DNA from: Sphingomonas mucosissima
Lineage (GTDB): Bacteria; Pseudomonadota; Alphaproteobacteria; Sphingomonadales; Sphingomonadaceae
Assembly: GCF_002197665.1 (NCBI RefSeq)
Contig: NZ_NBBJ01000003.1
Location: 248,001-312,000 of the forward strand
Reading direction: 5' to 3'
Length of the DNA: 64,000 nt
In this document: positions 44,275 through 53,263 of the stretch, piece after piece
How the letters are laid out: every line of letters begins with the position of its first letter
Position numbering within the stretch: position 1 is the stretch's first letter
Notes under the pieces: generated by a model
Database searches by the model: none
The model's input: only the letters and a program-made list of their open reading frames with translations
What the model was told of the DNA's origin: nothing
Position numbers and translations under genes: made by a program

Positions 44275-44613
44275 TCACGCTGTTCGGGGAGGCGGCGGCA
44301 CAGGCCGGTCGGTCCGGCCCTGGAGCGCGGGATGCTCCGCGGCCGCGGGTATGACGAGCGTCGGCACTGCAGCGGCGGCGACAAACAGACGATCCGTCTC
44401 CGTCGCCACGCAGGCACCGGCACAAGCGCCAAGCCCGACCTCACGCTGCGTGCCACGGGCAGGTGCGGACCGCTCACAGTCCGCTATCGACACGTGGCTG
44501 GCCACTGGCGGCGCAGCGATGGCCATGGTCTCGCAGAGCGGCCCCGTGCGCACGAACATCATCATGCCCAAAGTAAGGAGCGCCAATGCGCGGATGATGC
44601 TGCGAAGCCGCAT
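44275..44613 (-). CDS. small exported/membrane protein upstream of the Cys/His-rich gene
   Basis: A 112-residue protein if started at the ATG at 44613 (the frame extends to 44652 without a ribosome site). The N-terminus has one hydrophobic helix (IIRALALLTLGMMMFV), followed by a mature part with four cysteines (PLCETM, DCERS, GACAGACVA) and a Pro-rich tail. I do not recognise the family with certainty. Position and cysteines suggest a CopL/DUF2946-like protein acting in metal response with its neighbour, 45 bases downstream. Confidence 0.55.
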   Translation of the reverse strand: MRLRSIIRALALLTLGMMMFVRTGPLCETMAIAAPPVASHVSIADCERSAPARGTQREVGLGACAGACVATETDRLFVAAAAVPTLVIPAAAEHPALQGRTDRPVPPPPRTA

Positions 44614-44907
44614 GTGCCCGATGTATGATACTCTTTCCAAACCCACCATCATGATCAGAAAAGACCCGATCGGCCGGTTCGATCAATGCAGCATACCCTG
44701 ATCGACTCAGTCGATGATTGTGACATATTATTTCTGCGGAAAATACGTATGTGCCGAAATCGTTGAAAAACCGCGGTATTCACCTGTGTGCCGTGGAGAG
44801 CAGCAGCCGCTCGCGAACCGTTCACGTCAATTAACCAGCCAATCCTCCTACTATGGCTTTGCAAGGGAACGACACTGCCGCCTCCGATGCGGCCCGGGGA
44901 ATAACAC

Positions 44908-46302
44908 ATGCGTTGGTTTGAAGCTGAAGCACCCATCAGGAAGAAGACGCTGATCGCGTTCGGGTCGCTTCTCGCGCTTCCTGGCAGCCTGACCGTCATC
45001 GCGTTGCTGCGGGGGGACTGGTGGATAGCAGCGGTGGGGTTGATCGCGACCCTGATGGGCGCGTTGCTGGCGCATCAGTTCCGCAAGGCAATCTGCGATC
45101 CTTACGTAAATACCGTAGTTCGCATGGAGGCGCTGGCCGCCGGCGATCTGAACAGCCCAATCGCTTATACCGAATACAAGGATTGCGTGGGCCGGATGAC
45201 GCGCGCGATGTTCACCTTTCGCGACACCGCGCAGGAACAGATCCGCTCTGCCAAGGAACAGGACGAAGTGGTCGCCATGCTGCGCACTGCTCTTGGCCGA
45301 CTGACGCACGGCGATCTGTCGGGTGACATCACCGGCGACTTCCCCGGCAGCTATGCCGAGCTGAAGACGAACTTCAACGCGGCGCTGGAATCGCTGCGTG
45401 GGCTGATCGGCGCAGTGGGCGAGACGACCGATGCCATCCGTACCGGTTCGGGCGAGATTGCCCATGCCTCTGAAGACCTTGCGCGCCGCACCGAAGCGAA
45501 TGCCGCCAGCCTGGAGGAAACCTCGGCAGCGGTGACGCAGATGGACGGCCGGCTGAAGGCCACCGCCGCCGCCGCTGGCCGCACCGTCGAGCGTGCGGAT
45601 GGCGCGATCGCCACCGTGCAGGGTGGGCGGACCATCGCCGACGAAGCGATGCAGGCAATGGCGCGCGTCAACGACAGCGCGAAAGGCATCGACAGCGTGA
45701 TCGAGGGGCTCGACAAGATCGCGTTCCAGACCCGCGTCCTCGCGATGAACGCGGCGGTCGAGGCCGGCCGCGCCGGCGAGGCGGGCCGCGGCTTTGCGGT
45801 GGTCGCCGACCTCGTCAGCGCGCTGGCGATGCGCGCGGAGGAAGAGGCCGGCCGCGCCCGCGACCAGTTGACCGCCACGCAGACCGACATCGTTTCGGCG
45901 GTGGGCATGGTGCAGAAGGTCGACCTGGCGCTTGCCGAAATCTCCGGCGACGTGGGCGAAGTCCATGCGCTGCTCGGCCAGATCGCCACCGACAATCACG
46001 CGCAATCTGCCGCCATCACCGAGGTGTCGACCGCAATCCAGGCGATGGACCAGGCGACGCAGCAGAATGCCGCGATGGTTGAAGAAACCTCGGCGGCGGC
46101 GCGTACGCTCGCTGGCGAGGTGGAGATGCTGGCTGAGCAGGCGTCCAAGTTCGAAACCGGCCGCGGCCGGCCGGCGAGCCGCACTGCCCCCACGCGCCAC
46201 GCCAGCGCACCCGTCAGCTTCGTGCCGCGCAGCAAGGTCTCCGGCGCCGCTGGCCGCGCCGCGGACCGCGAATTGGCGCATGATGACTGGGCGACCTTCT
46301 AG
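44908..46302 (+). CDS. membrane methyl-accepting chemotaxis protein
   Basis: A 464-residue chemoreceptor. Two closely spaced hydrophobic helices (about 13-34 and 39-56) leave almost no periplasmic domain. They are followed by HAMP-like segments (ALAAGDLNSPI and GRLTHGDLSGDITGDFPGSY), so it may sense membrane or energy state. The signalling domain (about 190-420) has the tip [20 protein letters not shown] and is nearly the same as that of the globin receptor at 11641. The protein ends in DDWATF, resembling the NWETF tail that tethers the methyltransferase CheR. GGGGA precedes the ATG. Confidence 0.92.
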   Translation: MRWFEAEAPIRKKTLIAFGSLLALPGSLTVIALLRGDWWIAAVGLIATLMGALLAHQFRKAICDPYVNTVVRMEALAAGDLNSPIAYTEYKDCVGRMTRAMFTFRDTAQEQIRSAKEQDEVVAMLRTALGRLTHGDLSGDITGDFPGSYAELKTNFNAALESLRGLIGAVGETTDAIRTGSGEIAHASEDLARRTEANAASLEETSAAVTQMDGRLKATAAAAGRTVERADGAIATVQGGRTIADEAMQAMARVNDSAKGIDSVIEGLDKIAFQTRVLAMNAAVEAGRAGEAGRGFAVVADLVSALAMRAEEEAGRARDQLTATQTDIVSAVGMVQKVDLALAEISGDVGEVHALLGQIATDNHAQSAAITEVSTAIQAMDQATQQNAAMVEETSAAARTLAGEVEMLAEQASKFETGRGRPASRTAPTRHASAPVSFVPRSKVSGAAGRAADRELAHDDWATF

Positions 46303-46319
46303 GCGCGGGTATCACCGGG

Positions 46320-46350
46320 AGCAGGCGGGCGTAGCCGGACGCCCGCTGCT
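46320..46350 (+). terminator. hairpin after the chemoreceptor gene
   Basis: An 8-bp perfect stem (GCGGGCGT 46325-46332 with ACGCCCGC 46339-46346), extended past a one-base bulge by AGCA/TGCT. It lies 17 bases after the stop. Confidence 0.6.
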
Positions 46351-46559
46351 TCACGGGCCTCCAGCGTTCTAACGGCGGCCACAGAGCACGATATTTTCCC
46401 GAACACCTCGGCACCTGAGATGTTGCGGCACTGAGACGGATGACCTAGCGTCAGCCCGTTCTCGGGAGTTTTTGAAATGATCCAGCGTCACCGCTAACGG
46501 CGGCAAAGCATCGGCTAGCGGAGCGATCCGCGGAACTGGACTTCATTTTCGAGAACATC

Positions 46560-47339
46560 ATGCAAAGACTGAAGAACAAGACGTGCGTCGTTACCGGCGC
46601 TGCGCGTGGGATCGGACGCGCCATTGCAGCGCGCTTCCATGACGAAGGCGCGGCGGTGATCGTGACCGACATCGACGAAGAGGCCGGAGCGGCGACGGCG
46701 GCCGACATCGGGTGCCGGTTCGTGGCGCTCGATGTGCGCGAGGAAGCCGATTGGTTGCGATTGGCCGGCATCGTTCCTGTCGCCGATGTTGTCGTCAACA
46801 ACGCCGGCGTGACCGGGTTCGAAGCGGGGATGGTGGCGCATGATCCGGAACACGCGAGCCTTGCGGACTGGCGGGCCGTTCACCAGGTGAACCTTGACGG
46901 GACGTTCCTTGGCTGTCGCTATGCAATCGGCGCGATGAAGGCGGCAGGAACGGGCTCGATCATCAACATTTCGTCGCGCTCGGGCCTCGTCGGCATCCCC
47001 GGGGCGGCGGCTTATGCGTCGTCCAAGGCCGCGATCCGCAACCACAGCAAGACGGTGGCGCTTTACTGTGCGCAACAAGGCTGGAAAATCCGCTGCAACT
47101 CGGTCCATCCGGCGGCGATCCTAACGCCCATCTGGGAGCCGATGCTGGGCGACGGCCCGGATCGAGACGCAAAGATGCAAACGCTGGTTGCCGATACGCC
47201 GTTGCGGCGCTTCGGGATGCCGGATGAAGTGGCGGCGATCGCGGTGCTGCTGGCCTCGGACGAGGCGACCTACGTCACCGGCACCGAAGTGAATATCGAC
47301 GGCGGGCTGCTAGCCGGCGCCGCGGCATCGCCCGGCTGA
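46560..47339 (+). CDS. short-chain dehydrogenase
   Basis: A 259-residue classical SDR. The NAD(P) site is [15 protein letters not shown] near residue 13. [15 protein letters not shown], the catalytic Ser in NISSRSGLV, the YxxxK pair in [11 protein letters not shown] and the C-terminal [14 protein letters not shown] are all present. Asp in VTDIDEE after the second strand favours NAD(H). The pattern resembles cyclohexanol or 3-hydroxysteroid dehydrogenase-type SDRs, and the substrate is not determined. The ribosome site is weak, and the 257 bases upstream hold no gene. Confidence 0.85.
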   Translation: MQRLKNKTCVVTGAARGIGRAIAARFHDEGAAVIVTDIDEEAGAATAADIGCRFVALDVREEADWLRLAGIVPVADVVVNNAGVTGFEAGMVAHDPEHASLADWRAVHQVNLDGTFLGCRYAIGAMKAAGTGSIINISSRSGLVGIPGAAAYASSKAAIRNHSKTVALYCAQQGWKIRCNSVHPAAILTPIWEPMLGDGPDRDAKMQTLVADTPLRRFGMPDEVAAIAVLLASDEATYVTGTEVNIDGGLLAGAAASPG

Positions 47340-47778
47340 TGGTGAGGGCGGCCCGATGCGCCACGCCCGACATTCGGGCGCGATGATGGCGAGCCCGCGG
47401 GGATCGGCGGAGTGGCCGAAAGTTTCCAGCGGGTCCGGTTCCGGAATCAGCCTCGGCGCTCGTGAACGACCGTAAGTGGGTGAAAGGCAGACGTCAGCTT
47501 CAACTGGCCAAGACTTGGCTCGGCACGACGGCGATAAGCGTCAATGATCGCCTGCCAGCCGTCAGGCTGCATATCGGGTGCGTTGACGGGCCGCTCCCCT
47601 GCGGTGGCCAGAAAGGGGCGGATACGCGCGTGAAGCAAGATGAAGCCAATGCTCGATACTCGCTTGATACTCGCAAGTTGCGCATAGGTCACATCTTAAT
47701 GTCTCGAAACGTCATTGTTTGTTTGGCGGGTCACCGTTACTGGCCGCAAACCCAATCCGGGTCATGCAAAGGGGTAAC
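47340..47778. other. 439-base region with a hairpin and a possible dispersed repeat remnant
   Basis: A 7-bp perfect hairpin (CGCCCGA 47364-47370, TCGGGCG 47374-47380) follows the SDR stop and may terminate it. Around 47462-47495 the DNA (AACGACCGTAAGTGGGTGAA and on) resembles short degenerate intergenic repeats I recall from sphingomonads, but only one copy is here. An 81-residue minus frame at 47447-47692 crosses it and is probably not a gene. Confidence 0.4.
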
Positions 47779-48423
47779 ATGAAGTATATCGTTGCGAGCG
47801 CGCTTGCGCTTGCCATTGCCGCGCCTGCCGTCGCTCAGACCGCCGCTCCCGTAACCTCAGGCGCCCGCGTCGAGGCTCGCGTTGGTTGGGACCGTCCGGT
47901 GCTCGAGCAGACCTTCGGCGACCAAGATGGCTCGCTGACAGAGAAAGAGGGCAAGAGTGGCGTCGCCTACGGGATCGAGGCGGGTTACGACCTCGTTACG
48001 GCAGGTCCGACCCTGATCGGTTTGTACGGCGGGATCGAGGATTCGAGCGTCAAGGACTGCCAGGTCGTCACCGTGGGTGATCGCGCGTGCATCAAGGCTG
48101 GCCGCAACATCACGGCCGGCGCCCGTGTCGGCTTCGTCATGACCCGCGGCATGGTGTACCTCAAAGGTGGTTACTCCAATGGGCGAATGATCGCATCCTA
48201 TGAGGACCCCGCATATCCGGAAGACAACTTCCGCCTGAAGGGTGACTTCGACGGTTTTCATCTGGGCGCCGGCGGCGAGGTGATGATGAGCCGCAACGTC
48301 TACGGCAAGCTCGAGTACGTTTACACGAACTACGCGGATGAGCGCGTGGGCGACGGCGAAGCGTTCGGCAGCTTTGACCTGGAGCGCCACCAAATCGTAG
48401 CGGGCGTGGGTTTCCGCTTCTGA
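47779..48423 (+). CDS. outer-membrane beta-barrel (porin-family) protein
   Basis: A 214-residue outer-membrane protein of the OmpA-like/OMP beta-barrel type. A signal peptide (MKYIVASALALAIAAPAVAQ) precedes eight likely beta-strands with alternating hydrophobic residues (ARVEARVGWDRPVL, AYGIEAGYDLV, TLIGLYGGIED, ITAGARVGFVM, GMVYLKGGYSN, GFHLGAGGEVMM, VYGKLEYVYTNY, RHQIVAGVGFRF). The last residue is Phe, as needed for Bam-mediated assembly. Such small barrels occur in sphingomonads and rhizobia, where their role is structural or adhesive. Two cysteines (KDCQV, RACIK) may form a loop disulfide. Confidence 0.88.
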   Translation: MKYIVASALALAIAAPAVAQTAAPVTSGARVEARVGWDRPVLEQTFGDQDGSLTEKEGKSGVAYGIEAGYDLVTAGPTLIGLYGGIEDSSVKDCQVVTVGDRACIKAGRNITAGARVGFVMTRGMVYLKGGYSNGRMIASYEDPAYPEDNFRLKGDFDGFHLGAGGEVMMSRNVYGKLEYVYTNYADERVGDGEAFGSFDLERHQIVAGVGFRF

Positions 48424-48429
48424 TATGAT

Positions 48430-48462
48430 GGCAGCGCGCCAATACGGGCGCGCTGCCTTTCT
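48430..48462 (+). terminator. Rho-independent terminator of the beta-barrel gene
   Basis: An 11-bp perfect stem (GGCAGCGCGCC 48430-48440, GGCGCGCTGCC 48447-48457) with a 6-base loop, followed by TTTCT. It lies 6 bases after the stop. The clearest intrinsic terminator in the window. Confidence 0.85.
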
Positions 48463-48697
48463 CTCGGCAGCTAGACCCGCGCGCGGCGGACATATTCTTC
48501 GCCATGATCACGGTTTTTGATGGCTCAGCGTAGCTGTTACACCCGTCAACCAGGCTGATCCTCGCGGTCTGATGAGGGATTGTAGAAGTCTCCTGGCGGT
48601 CCGCTCTTGCACATGTCGTAATCGCTTGCGACCACCGGGAGCGGGTGGATAGCGGACCAACCGCTTGTTCAAACTCGGCTGAACCGCAGACCGTGAG

Positions 48698-49672
48698 TCA
48701 ACGAATTAAAGCGCGCAGCTCACCGCGGCTGAACCCGTAGTCCGCCGGGGCTGTAACAGCGGGCTGCGCAATCGCTGCGGCCGCCTTCCTGGCAAATCGT
48801 CCCTCCTTCCACGCCAGCCAGAGCGCGACCGCACCGACGGTACCGCAGACCAGCAGCGCCGGCAGCGAGCCCTCAGGCCCAAAGGCGCCGCCCGTCAGCC
48901 ATTCCGGCACGCCCGGCCGCGCCGTGCTGCGCGCGATCGCGGGCCCGAGATCGCCGCCCGACACGGCGGCCCCGAACAGATATCCTTGCGCAAAATTCCA
49001 GGCGATGTGCACGCCGATCGGCATCCAGAGCCTGCCGGTCAGCGCGTATAGCGCGCCAAGCATCACCCCAGCCTCGACCGCGATGCACAGTGCGGCGAAG
49101 ATCGACGAAGCCGAATTCGGCAGGTGTCCGGCGCCGAACAGTGCGGCTGAAACGAGGAAGGCGGGCGCTGGACCGAACGCCCGCCATAGCAGGCGTAGCA
49201 CGATCCCGCGGATCATGAGCTCCTCGATGACCCCCGCCTCAATCGCGAGCCCCGCGGCGCGCCATGCGGACGCAGGCCCGACAAATGCGACGTCGTAAAG
49301 GCCGAACGCTATCATCACCGCCATGACGAGGGCGAACATCGCCAGTCCCAACACAATTCCGACGAGCAGTTGCCCAGGCGCCGGCCTTAGCGCGATCTCA
49401 CGAGGCCAGCGCCCTTCGCCGAACCGCACCAGCAAGGCGTAAGCGCCAAGCGCCACAGCAGCGCCGGCGCAACGGGCAAGGAACTGAAGGGGGGCAGCGT
49501 CCGTCGGCAATAGCCCGCGGACAGCCGACATGACCGGGCCGAACGACATGACCACGGCGAAGAAAAGCGCCACCATCCATGCGATGGCACGCAGCCAGAG
49601 CAGGCGATCTTCGTGAAGAAACCGCTGATCGCCAAGCTCGATCGGCAATCCCCAGCGTGATTGGCTTGTCAT
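48698..49672 (-). CDS. CPBP-family intramembrane metalloprotease
   Basis: A 324-residue CPBP (CAAX/Abi) protease with about eight membrane helices. Active-site motifs are intact: Glu150-Glu151 in IEELMIRGIVLR, His183 in FGAGHLPN, and His222 with Asn226 in VHIAWNF. The family cleaves membrane-embedded peptides, or in some cases protects against bacteriocins. The ATG at 49672 is chosen because the longer frame adds a non-hydrophobic, Cys/Arg-rich extension. It stands alone. Confidence 0.85.
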   Translation of the reverse strand: MTSQSRWGLPIELGDQRFLHEDRLLWLRAIAWMVALFFAVVMSFGPVMSAVRGLLPTDAAPLQFLARCAGAAVALGAYALLVRFGEGRWPREIALRPAPGQLLVGIVLGLAMFALVMAVMIAFGLYDVAFVGPASAWRAAGLAIEAGVIEELMIRGIVLRLLWRAFGPAPAFLVSAALFGAGHLPNSASSIFAALCIAVEAGVMLGALYALTGRLWMPIGVHIAWNFAQGYLFGAAVSGGDLGPAIARSTARPGVPEWLTGGAFGPEGSLPALLVCGTVGAVALWLAWKEGRFARKAAAAIAQPAVTAPADYGFSRGELRALIR

Positions 49673-50014
49673 CAGTTGTCCTGCCCCCGGTTGTGTCTGG
49701 CGGAACCGAAGCAGCCAAGGCCGCTGCCCGCATTCCGTATGGGGACACCTTCTGCAAAGACTGCGCCAAGCGGCTCGATGCTGCACGAACGCTGGGTGAG
49801 ATCAGTTCTGGAGCCAGGCGCAGCGGCTTACATTAGCGATCGGCTGGTGCGATCTGCTAAGTCTTGGCAGGAATCTCACCGCGGAACGCAGGCCGGGTCG
49901 GGATGTCCGCTCACGCAGAAACCGACGAGGCCTTGTGGCGGAAGCCTTTTGTGCAGCCGTATCGGTTCAGGGCTGCGCGTTTACGTCGCTGCATTCGCCC
50001 CCACTGGAGAGGCC
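49673..50014. other. 342-base gene-free stretch
   Basis: It separates two minus-strand genes. Frames on both strands have no family pattern, and I see no clear hairpin or repeat. Confidence 0.45.
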
Positions 50015-50821
50015 TTATGGAGCCGCTACACTGGCCTCGCGCAATGCTTCCACCCGCAAGCGAGGAAATACCTCCTCGATCGGCTTGGTATCGGGCAGCA
50101 CATAGACATAGCCGCCCTTCTTCTGGAACTGCGGGCGAAGCAGCTGCGCGTAAAAGGCCTTGGGCACGTTGATGCAGCCAAAGGTGATGCGGTTGTCCTC
50201 CGGCGTCGGGGACAGCATCCGCTCGCGGCGGCGCTCCTTCTTGCTGCTGTCCGCCGGAATCGTGTGAATCGCGACGGAGGTGGCGTAATCCACCCACAAT
50301 ACCCGCTCTCGCCCGAAAGCGAGGCCGAACTTTGCCAGGTAGCGTCCGGCAGGGGTGGTCTTTTCGGCCGGCCCGATCTCCGACAGCTTCTTGGTGCCAA
50401 CGCCGGCGGTCGCCTCGTCGCCGCGTGCGATGCCGATCAGCACCGGCACCTTGCCGAGCAGCTTGCCCGTGGCATTGTAGAGCGAGAGCGACGCATCGTT
50501 CTTGTCGATGATCGCATAGGGCAGCTTCTGATTATCACCGGACGTGCCGACCCAGCGCGCCACGCGGCTCGTATCAGGCGTCTGGACGATCACGTGTTCC
50601 GGGGCGCCTTCCGATGTGGTTGCGGGAGTGCTCGTCGGAAGCGCGTTTTTGGCGCGGGCCTTCTTTGCACTCGCTTTCCCGGCGGCGGGCTTCCTGGCCG
50701 CAGCCGTTCCCGGCGCCGTGGCGGCCTTCGCCTTGGCCGGCGACACTTGCAGCGGGCGGGCGGCCGTGGCGACCGGAATCATCAGCGCAAGCCCAGCCAG
50801 CGCCCGCAAAAGAGCAATCAT
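50015..50821 (-). CDS. periplasmic L,D-transpeptidase-family protein
   Basis: A 268-residue protein with a signal peptide (about 1-20) and an Ala/Lys/Pro-rich linker (25-65), as in wall-spanning proteins. The YkuD-type catalytic domain (about 95-250) carries His186 in AIHTIPA and the active-site Cys216 in NRITFGCINVP, a variant of the usual SHGCVR. PAEKTTPAGRYLAKFG is the substrate-strand block. It probably cross-links or trims peptidoglycan or attaches proteins to it. The second L,D-transpeptidase in the window, and not closely similar to the YcbB-like one. Confidence 0.85.
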   Translation of the reverse strand: MIALLRALAGLALMIPVATAARPLQVSPAKAKAATAPGTAAARKPAAGKASAKKARAKNALPTSTPATTSEGAPEHVIVQTPDTSRVARWVGTSGDNQKLPYAIIDKNDASLSLYNATGKLLGKVPVLIGIARGDEATAGVGTKKLSEIGPAEKTTPAGRYLAKFGLAFGRERVLWVDYATSVAIHTIPADSSKKERRRERMLSPTPEDNRITFGCINVPKAFYAQLLRPQFQKKGGYVYVLPDTKPIEEVFPRLRVEALREASVAAP

Positions 50822-50843
50822 CTATTCGTTACGCTCACAGTTT

Positions 50844-50875
50844 CGGCCGCCCGCCCCCGATGGAGCAGGCGGCCG
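50844..50875. terminator. hairpin between the lipoprotein and L,D-transpeptidase genes
   Basis: An 8-bp perfect stem (CGGCCGCC 50844-50851, GGCGGCCG 50868-50875) in the 75-base gap. It would end transcripts from the lipoprotein gene (minus strand) before the transpeptidase, but the short T-run (TTTCTT) lies on the plus-strand side. Confidence 0.45.
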
Positions 50876-50896
50876 TTTCTTGTCGATGGTTTTGGA

Positions 50897-51205
50897 TCAG
50901 TTGCGCGGGCGCTTGCCGCGCGATTCCTGCGCCTGCAGCCGCTGCTCGACACTGTCGACACGGCCGTTGAGCTGATCCAGGCGCTGGCCGCTGGTCTGCA
51001 GCTGGCCCGAAGCGGCCTGCGCTTCTGCCAGTGCCGCCTTGGCGGTGCCGTCGGTCTCCTGCAGCCGGGTCTCCAGCGTGTCGACGCGCTGGCTCACGGG
51101 CGCGATCTGCTCACGCACATAGGATTTGGTGGCGCAGCCGCCGAGGCTGACCGCCCCCGCCAGGATAAGCACTGCAGGGGCAACTTTTGACGCATACAGG
51201 TACAT
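50897..51205 (-). CDS. small coiled-coil lipoprotein
   Basis: A 102-residue lipoprotein. The signal peptide ends in lipobox SLGGC (Cys24). The mature part is one long heptad-patterned helix (VREQIAPVSQRVDTLETRLQ and on to VDSVEQRLQAQ), predicted to form a coiled coil like Lpp-type or Pal-associated spacer proteins, with a basic tail KRPRN. Its role may be structural, tying the outer membrane to the wall, near an L,D-transpeptidase. This is suggestive because L,D-transpeptidases attach Lpp to peptidoglycan, but the protein does not end in the Lys-only C-terminus of Lpp. Confidence 0.75.
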   Translation of the reverse strand: MYLYASKVAPAVLILAGAVSLGGCATKSYVREQIAPVSQRVDTLETRLQETDGTAKAALAEAQAASGQLQTSGQRLDQLNGRVDSVEQRLQAQESRGKRPRN

Positions 51206-51376
51206 CGCGTGTCTTTCGATCGTTAATCAGCCGGAACAAGGAAGCTGAGGGCCGAGATTCCAACAATCCTCATTCTGTTGACCTGTGCATCTTCCACGAT
51301 CAATTGAAGAAGGTCAGTGCACACTCTTGAAACTCAAAAAAGTTTCCTGATCCGGCCAGGTTTTCTTGTTCGCACC

Positions 51377-52015
51377 TTATCTCTTGCCCTTGCGCTCCGG
51401 TTTCACTGCGAAGGGATCCTTGGGGATTCCATCCTCCAGTGAACCGTCTGCGGCTGCACTAGAGGCTCCGGATTTTTGCGCACTCACGCATTGGCGCAGT
51501 TCGGCAACGGCGGCGCCGCTGCCTTGCAGATCCAGCCGCGCGACCGGCACGTCCCCGCGCGCGATGTGCAGCGCCTTGGACGCCGCGAAATAGGCGGGGA
51601 ATTTGGGCTCGAACGTGGAAACGAAGCCCTGCTTCCCCTCGGACTGGATCCCGACCGCGAAGTGGCCGGGATAGTCGCCGCGCGACAGGCGGTAGGTCAG
51701 CTTCAGCTGTTCCTTGGGCTTGATCGACCAATTGGGGTTCAGCACCGACAGGTGATTGGATCCATCCACATCCAGCCCGAGCAGCAGCGTAGTGCCACCA
51801 TTCCGGTCGAACTCGCGTGTAAGGAAACAGCCCTTTGCGTCCTTGCTCACGGCCACCGTCCAGCCTTCGATCGTGCGTGAGGCGTATTCCGCCGCAGCCG
51901 GGGCGCCGGCGAGAAGCCCGACGGCAAGCACGCTCACGGCGAGCGCGGCGCGGCGTCTTGCCGATCCGCGCCCTGCGCGCCGCAGCGCGGATTGTTGCAG
52001 CATCCCCATCAGCAT
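51377..52015 (-). CDS. exported hypothetical protein, 212 aa
   Basis: The ATG at 52015 has GGGAG upstream and gives a twin-Arg-containing leader (RGSARRRAALAVSVLAVGLLAGAPAAA), with cleavage near AAAEYA. The mature part is beta-rich (WTVAVSKDAKGCFLTREFDRNGG, TLLLGLDVDGSNHLSVLNPNWS, LKLTYRLSRGDYPG) and resembles the small exported DUF proteins common in sphingomonads. Two cysteines (KGCFL, RQCVS) may pair. No function is known to me. Confidence 0.7.
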   Translation of the reverse strand: MLMGMLQQSALRRAGRGSARRRAALAVSVLAVGLLAGAPAAAEYASRTIEGWTVAVSKDAKGCFLTREFDRNGGTTLLLGLDVDGSNHLSVLNPNWSIKPKEQLKLTYRLSRGDYPGHFAVGIQSEGKQGFVSTFEPKFPAYFAASKALHIARGDVPVARLDLQGSGAAVAELRQCVSAQKSGASSAAADGSLEDGIPKDPFAVKPERKGKR

Positions 52016-52175
52016 CTTTTCTCCCACGGCGGCTGTAGCGCCCGGCCTAACGGCGGAACGCGTCCTTGGCCATCGCAACGCGGGACCCGAGGCGTGCCGC
52101 TGCGCTCCGAGCTGGCGCATCATCCGACCCGATCGCACCAGTGCGGCCCACTGCGCACCAGCTAGGCCGAGGGCG

Positions 52176-53228
52176 CTAGATCGTGATCGCGACGAAGACC
52201 GCCCCGGTTTCCCCCTTCCGGTCCGCCACGTCGAAGGCTTCGTTGATCCTGTCCAGCGGGAAGCGGTGCGTGATCATCTTTTTCACGTCGATCCGCCCCT
52301 TGGCGATCAGGTCCAGCACCATGGCCTGTTCGCGATAGATGTCGTGCATCGCGAAGCTCGCGCTGGGGATCAGCTGGATCTCGCTCATCTGGATGCGTTG
52401 CCATTCCAGCGGAATGGACGTTTCGCCCGCATCGAAACCGCCGACGAGCACGACCTTACCGACACGTCGCGCCATCTTCGTCGCCTGCGGGAGCGTTTGC
52501 GGCATGGATTCCCCGCCGACGCACTCAAAGACGATGTCGGCGCCCCGCCCGCCGGTGAACGCCATCACCTGTTCCACGGGGTCCTGCGTCGCGACATTCA
52601 CCACGGCATCCGCGCCGAGTTCCTTCGCCAGATCCAGGGCGCTTTGCACGAGATCGCAGATAATGACGTCGGCACCGCTGGCTTTCGCCAACATCATCTG
52701 GCCCAGCCCGATCGGCCCCGCCCCGATCACCGCCACCTTGTCGTTGATGCCCAGCCCCGACAGGTGCTGCGCGTGCAGGCAGACGGAGAAGGTGTCGATC
52801 AGCGACGCTTCCTCGAAGCTGACGTGATCGGGCAGCTTGTAGAACTTTTCCGCCGGCCCGGCGACATATTCGGCATAGGCGCGCGAGACATATTGGGTCC
52901 GCACGTCGTATAGATGCTCACAGATATTGTAGCGCTGGACGCGGCAATATTCGCACACGCCGTCGCCCATCACCGTTTCGATCACGACGCGGTCGCCCGG
53001 CTTCACATTGACGACGTCGGCGCCCACCTCCACCACTTCGCCGGCCAGCTCATGCCCCACGATGTGGCATTCCAGCTCGGGTTCGTGCTTTTTCCAGTGG
53101 CGGAGGTCCGTGCCGCAAATCCCGGCCACCCGCACGCGGGCAAGGACGAAATGCGACGCTGGGATGATCGGCCGTTCGGCCTCCGTCACCTCGAACGTGC
53201 CGTCGGCGGTTTTCAGTGCAGCCTTCAT
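52176..53228 (-). CDS. zinc-dependent alcohol/polyol dehydrogenase
   Basis: A 350-residue medium-chain dehydrogenase of the sorbitol/threonine dehydrogenase type. Catalytic zinc ligands are the Cys in GICGTDLRHW and the His-Glu pair in VGHELAGEVVEVG. The NAD(P) site is VAVIGAGPIGLGQM. The structural-zinc loop reads GDGVCEYCRVQRYNIC, so the first of the usual four cysteines is Asp. The ATG at 53228 begins MKAALKTADGTFEVTE. Third gene of an operon with an SDR and a large helical-barrel protein, so it probably oxidises a sugar, polyol or sugar-derived alcohol. Confidence 0.88.
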   Translation of the reverse strand: MKAALKTADGTFEVTEAERPIIPASHFVLARVRVAGICGTDLRHWKKHEPELECHIVGHELAGEVVEVGADVVNVKPGDRVVIETVMGDGVCEYCRVQRYNICEHLYDVRTQYVSRAYAEYVAGPAEKFYKLPDHVSFEEASLIDTFSVCLHAQHLSGLGINDKVAVIGAGPIGLGQMMLAKASGADVIICDLVQSALDLAKELGADAVVNVATQDPVEQVMAFTGGRGADIVFECVGGESMPQTLPQATKMARRVGKVVLVGGFDAGETSIPLEWQRIQMSEIQLIPSASFAMHDIYREQAMVLDLIAKGRIDVKKMITHRFPLDRINEAFDVADRKGETGAVFVAITI

Positions 53229-53263
53229 ACGTGGTGCGATCCCTGATCTGAAAGGAGGGCGGC

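Noticed and set aside
47447..47692. 81-residue minus-strand frame upstream of the beta-barrel gene
   Set aside because: It crosses what looks like a degenerate intergenic repeat and has no ribosome site.
49661..51190. 509-residue plus-strand frame across the second L,D-transpeptidase and the lipoprotein
   Set aside because: It spans two well-supported minus-strand genes with signal peptides and reads as low-complexity Arg/Gly-rich sequence.
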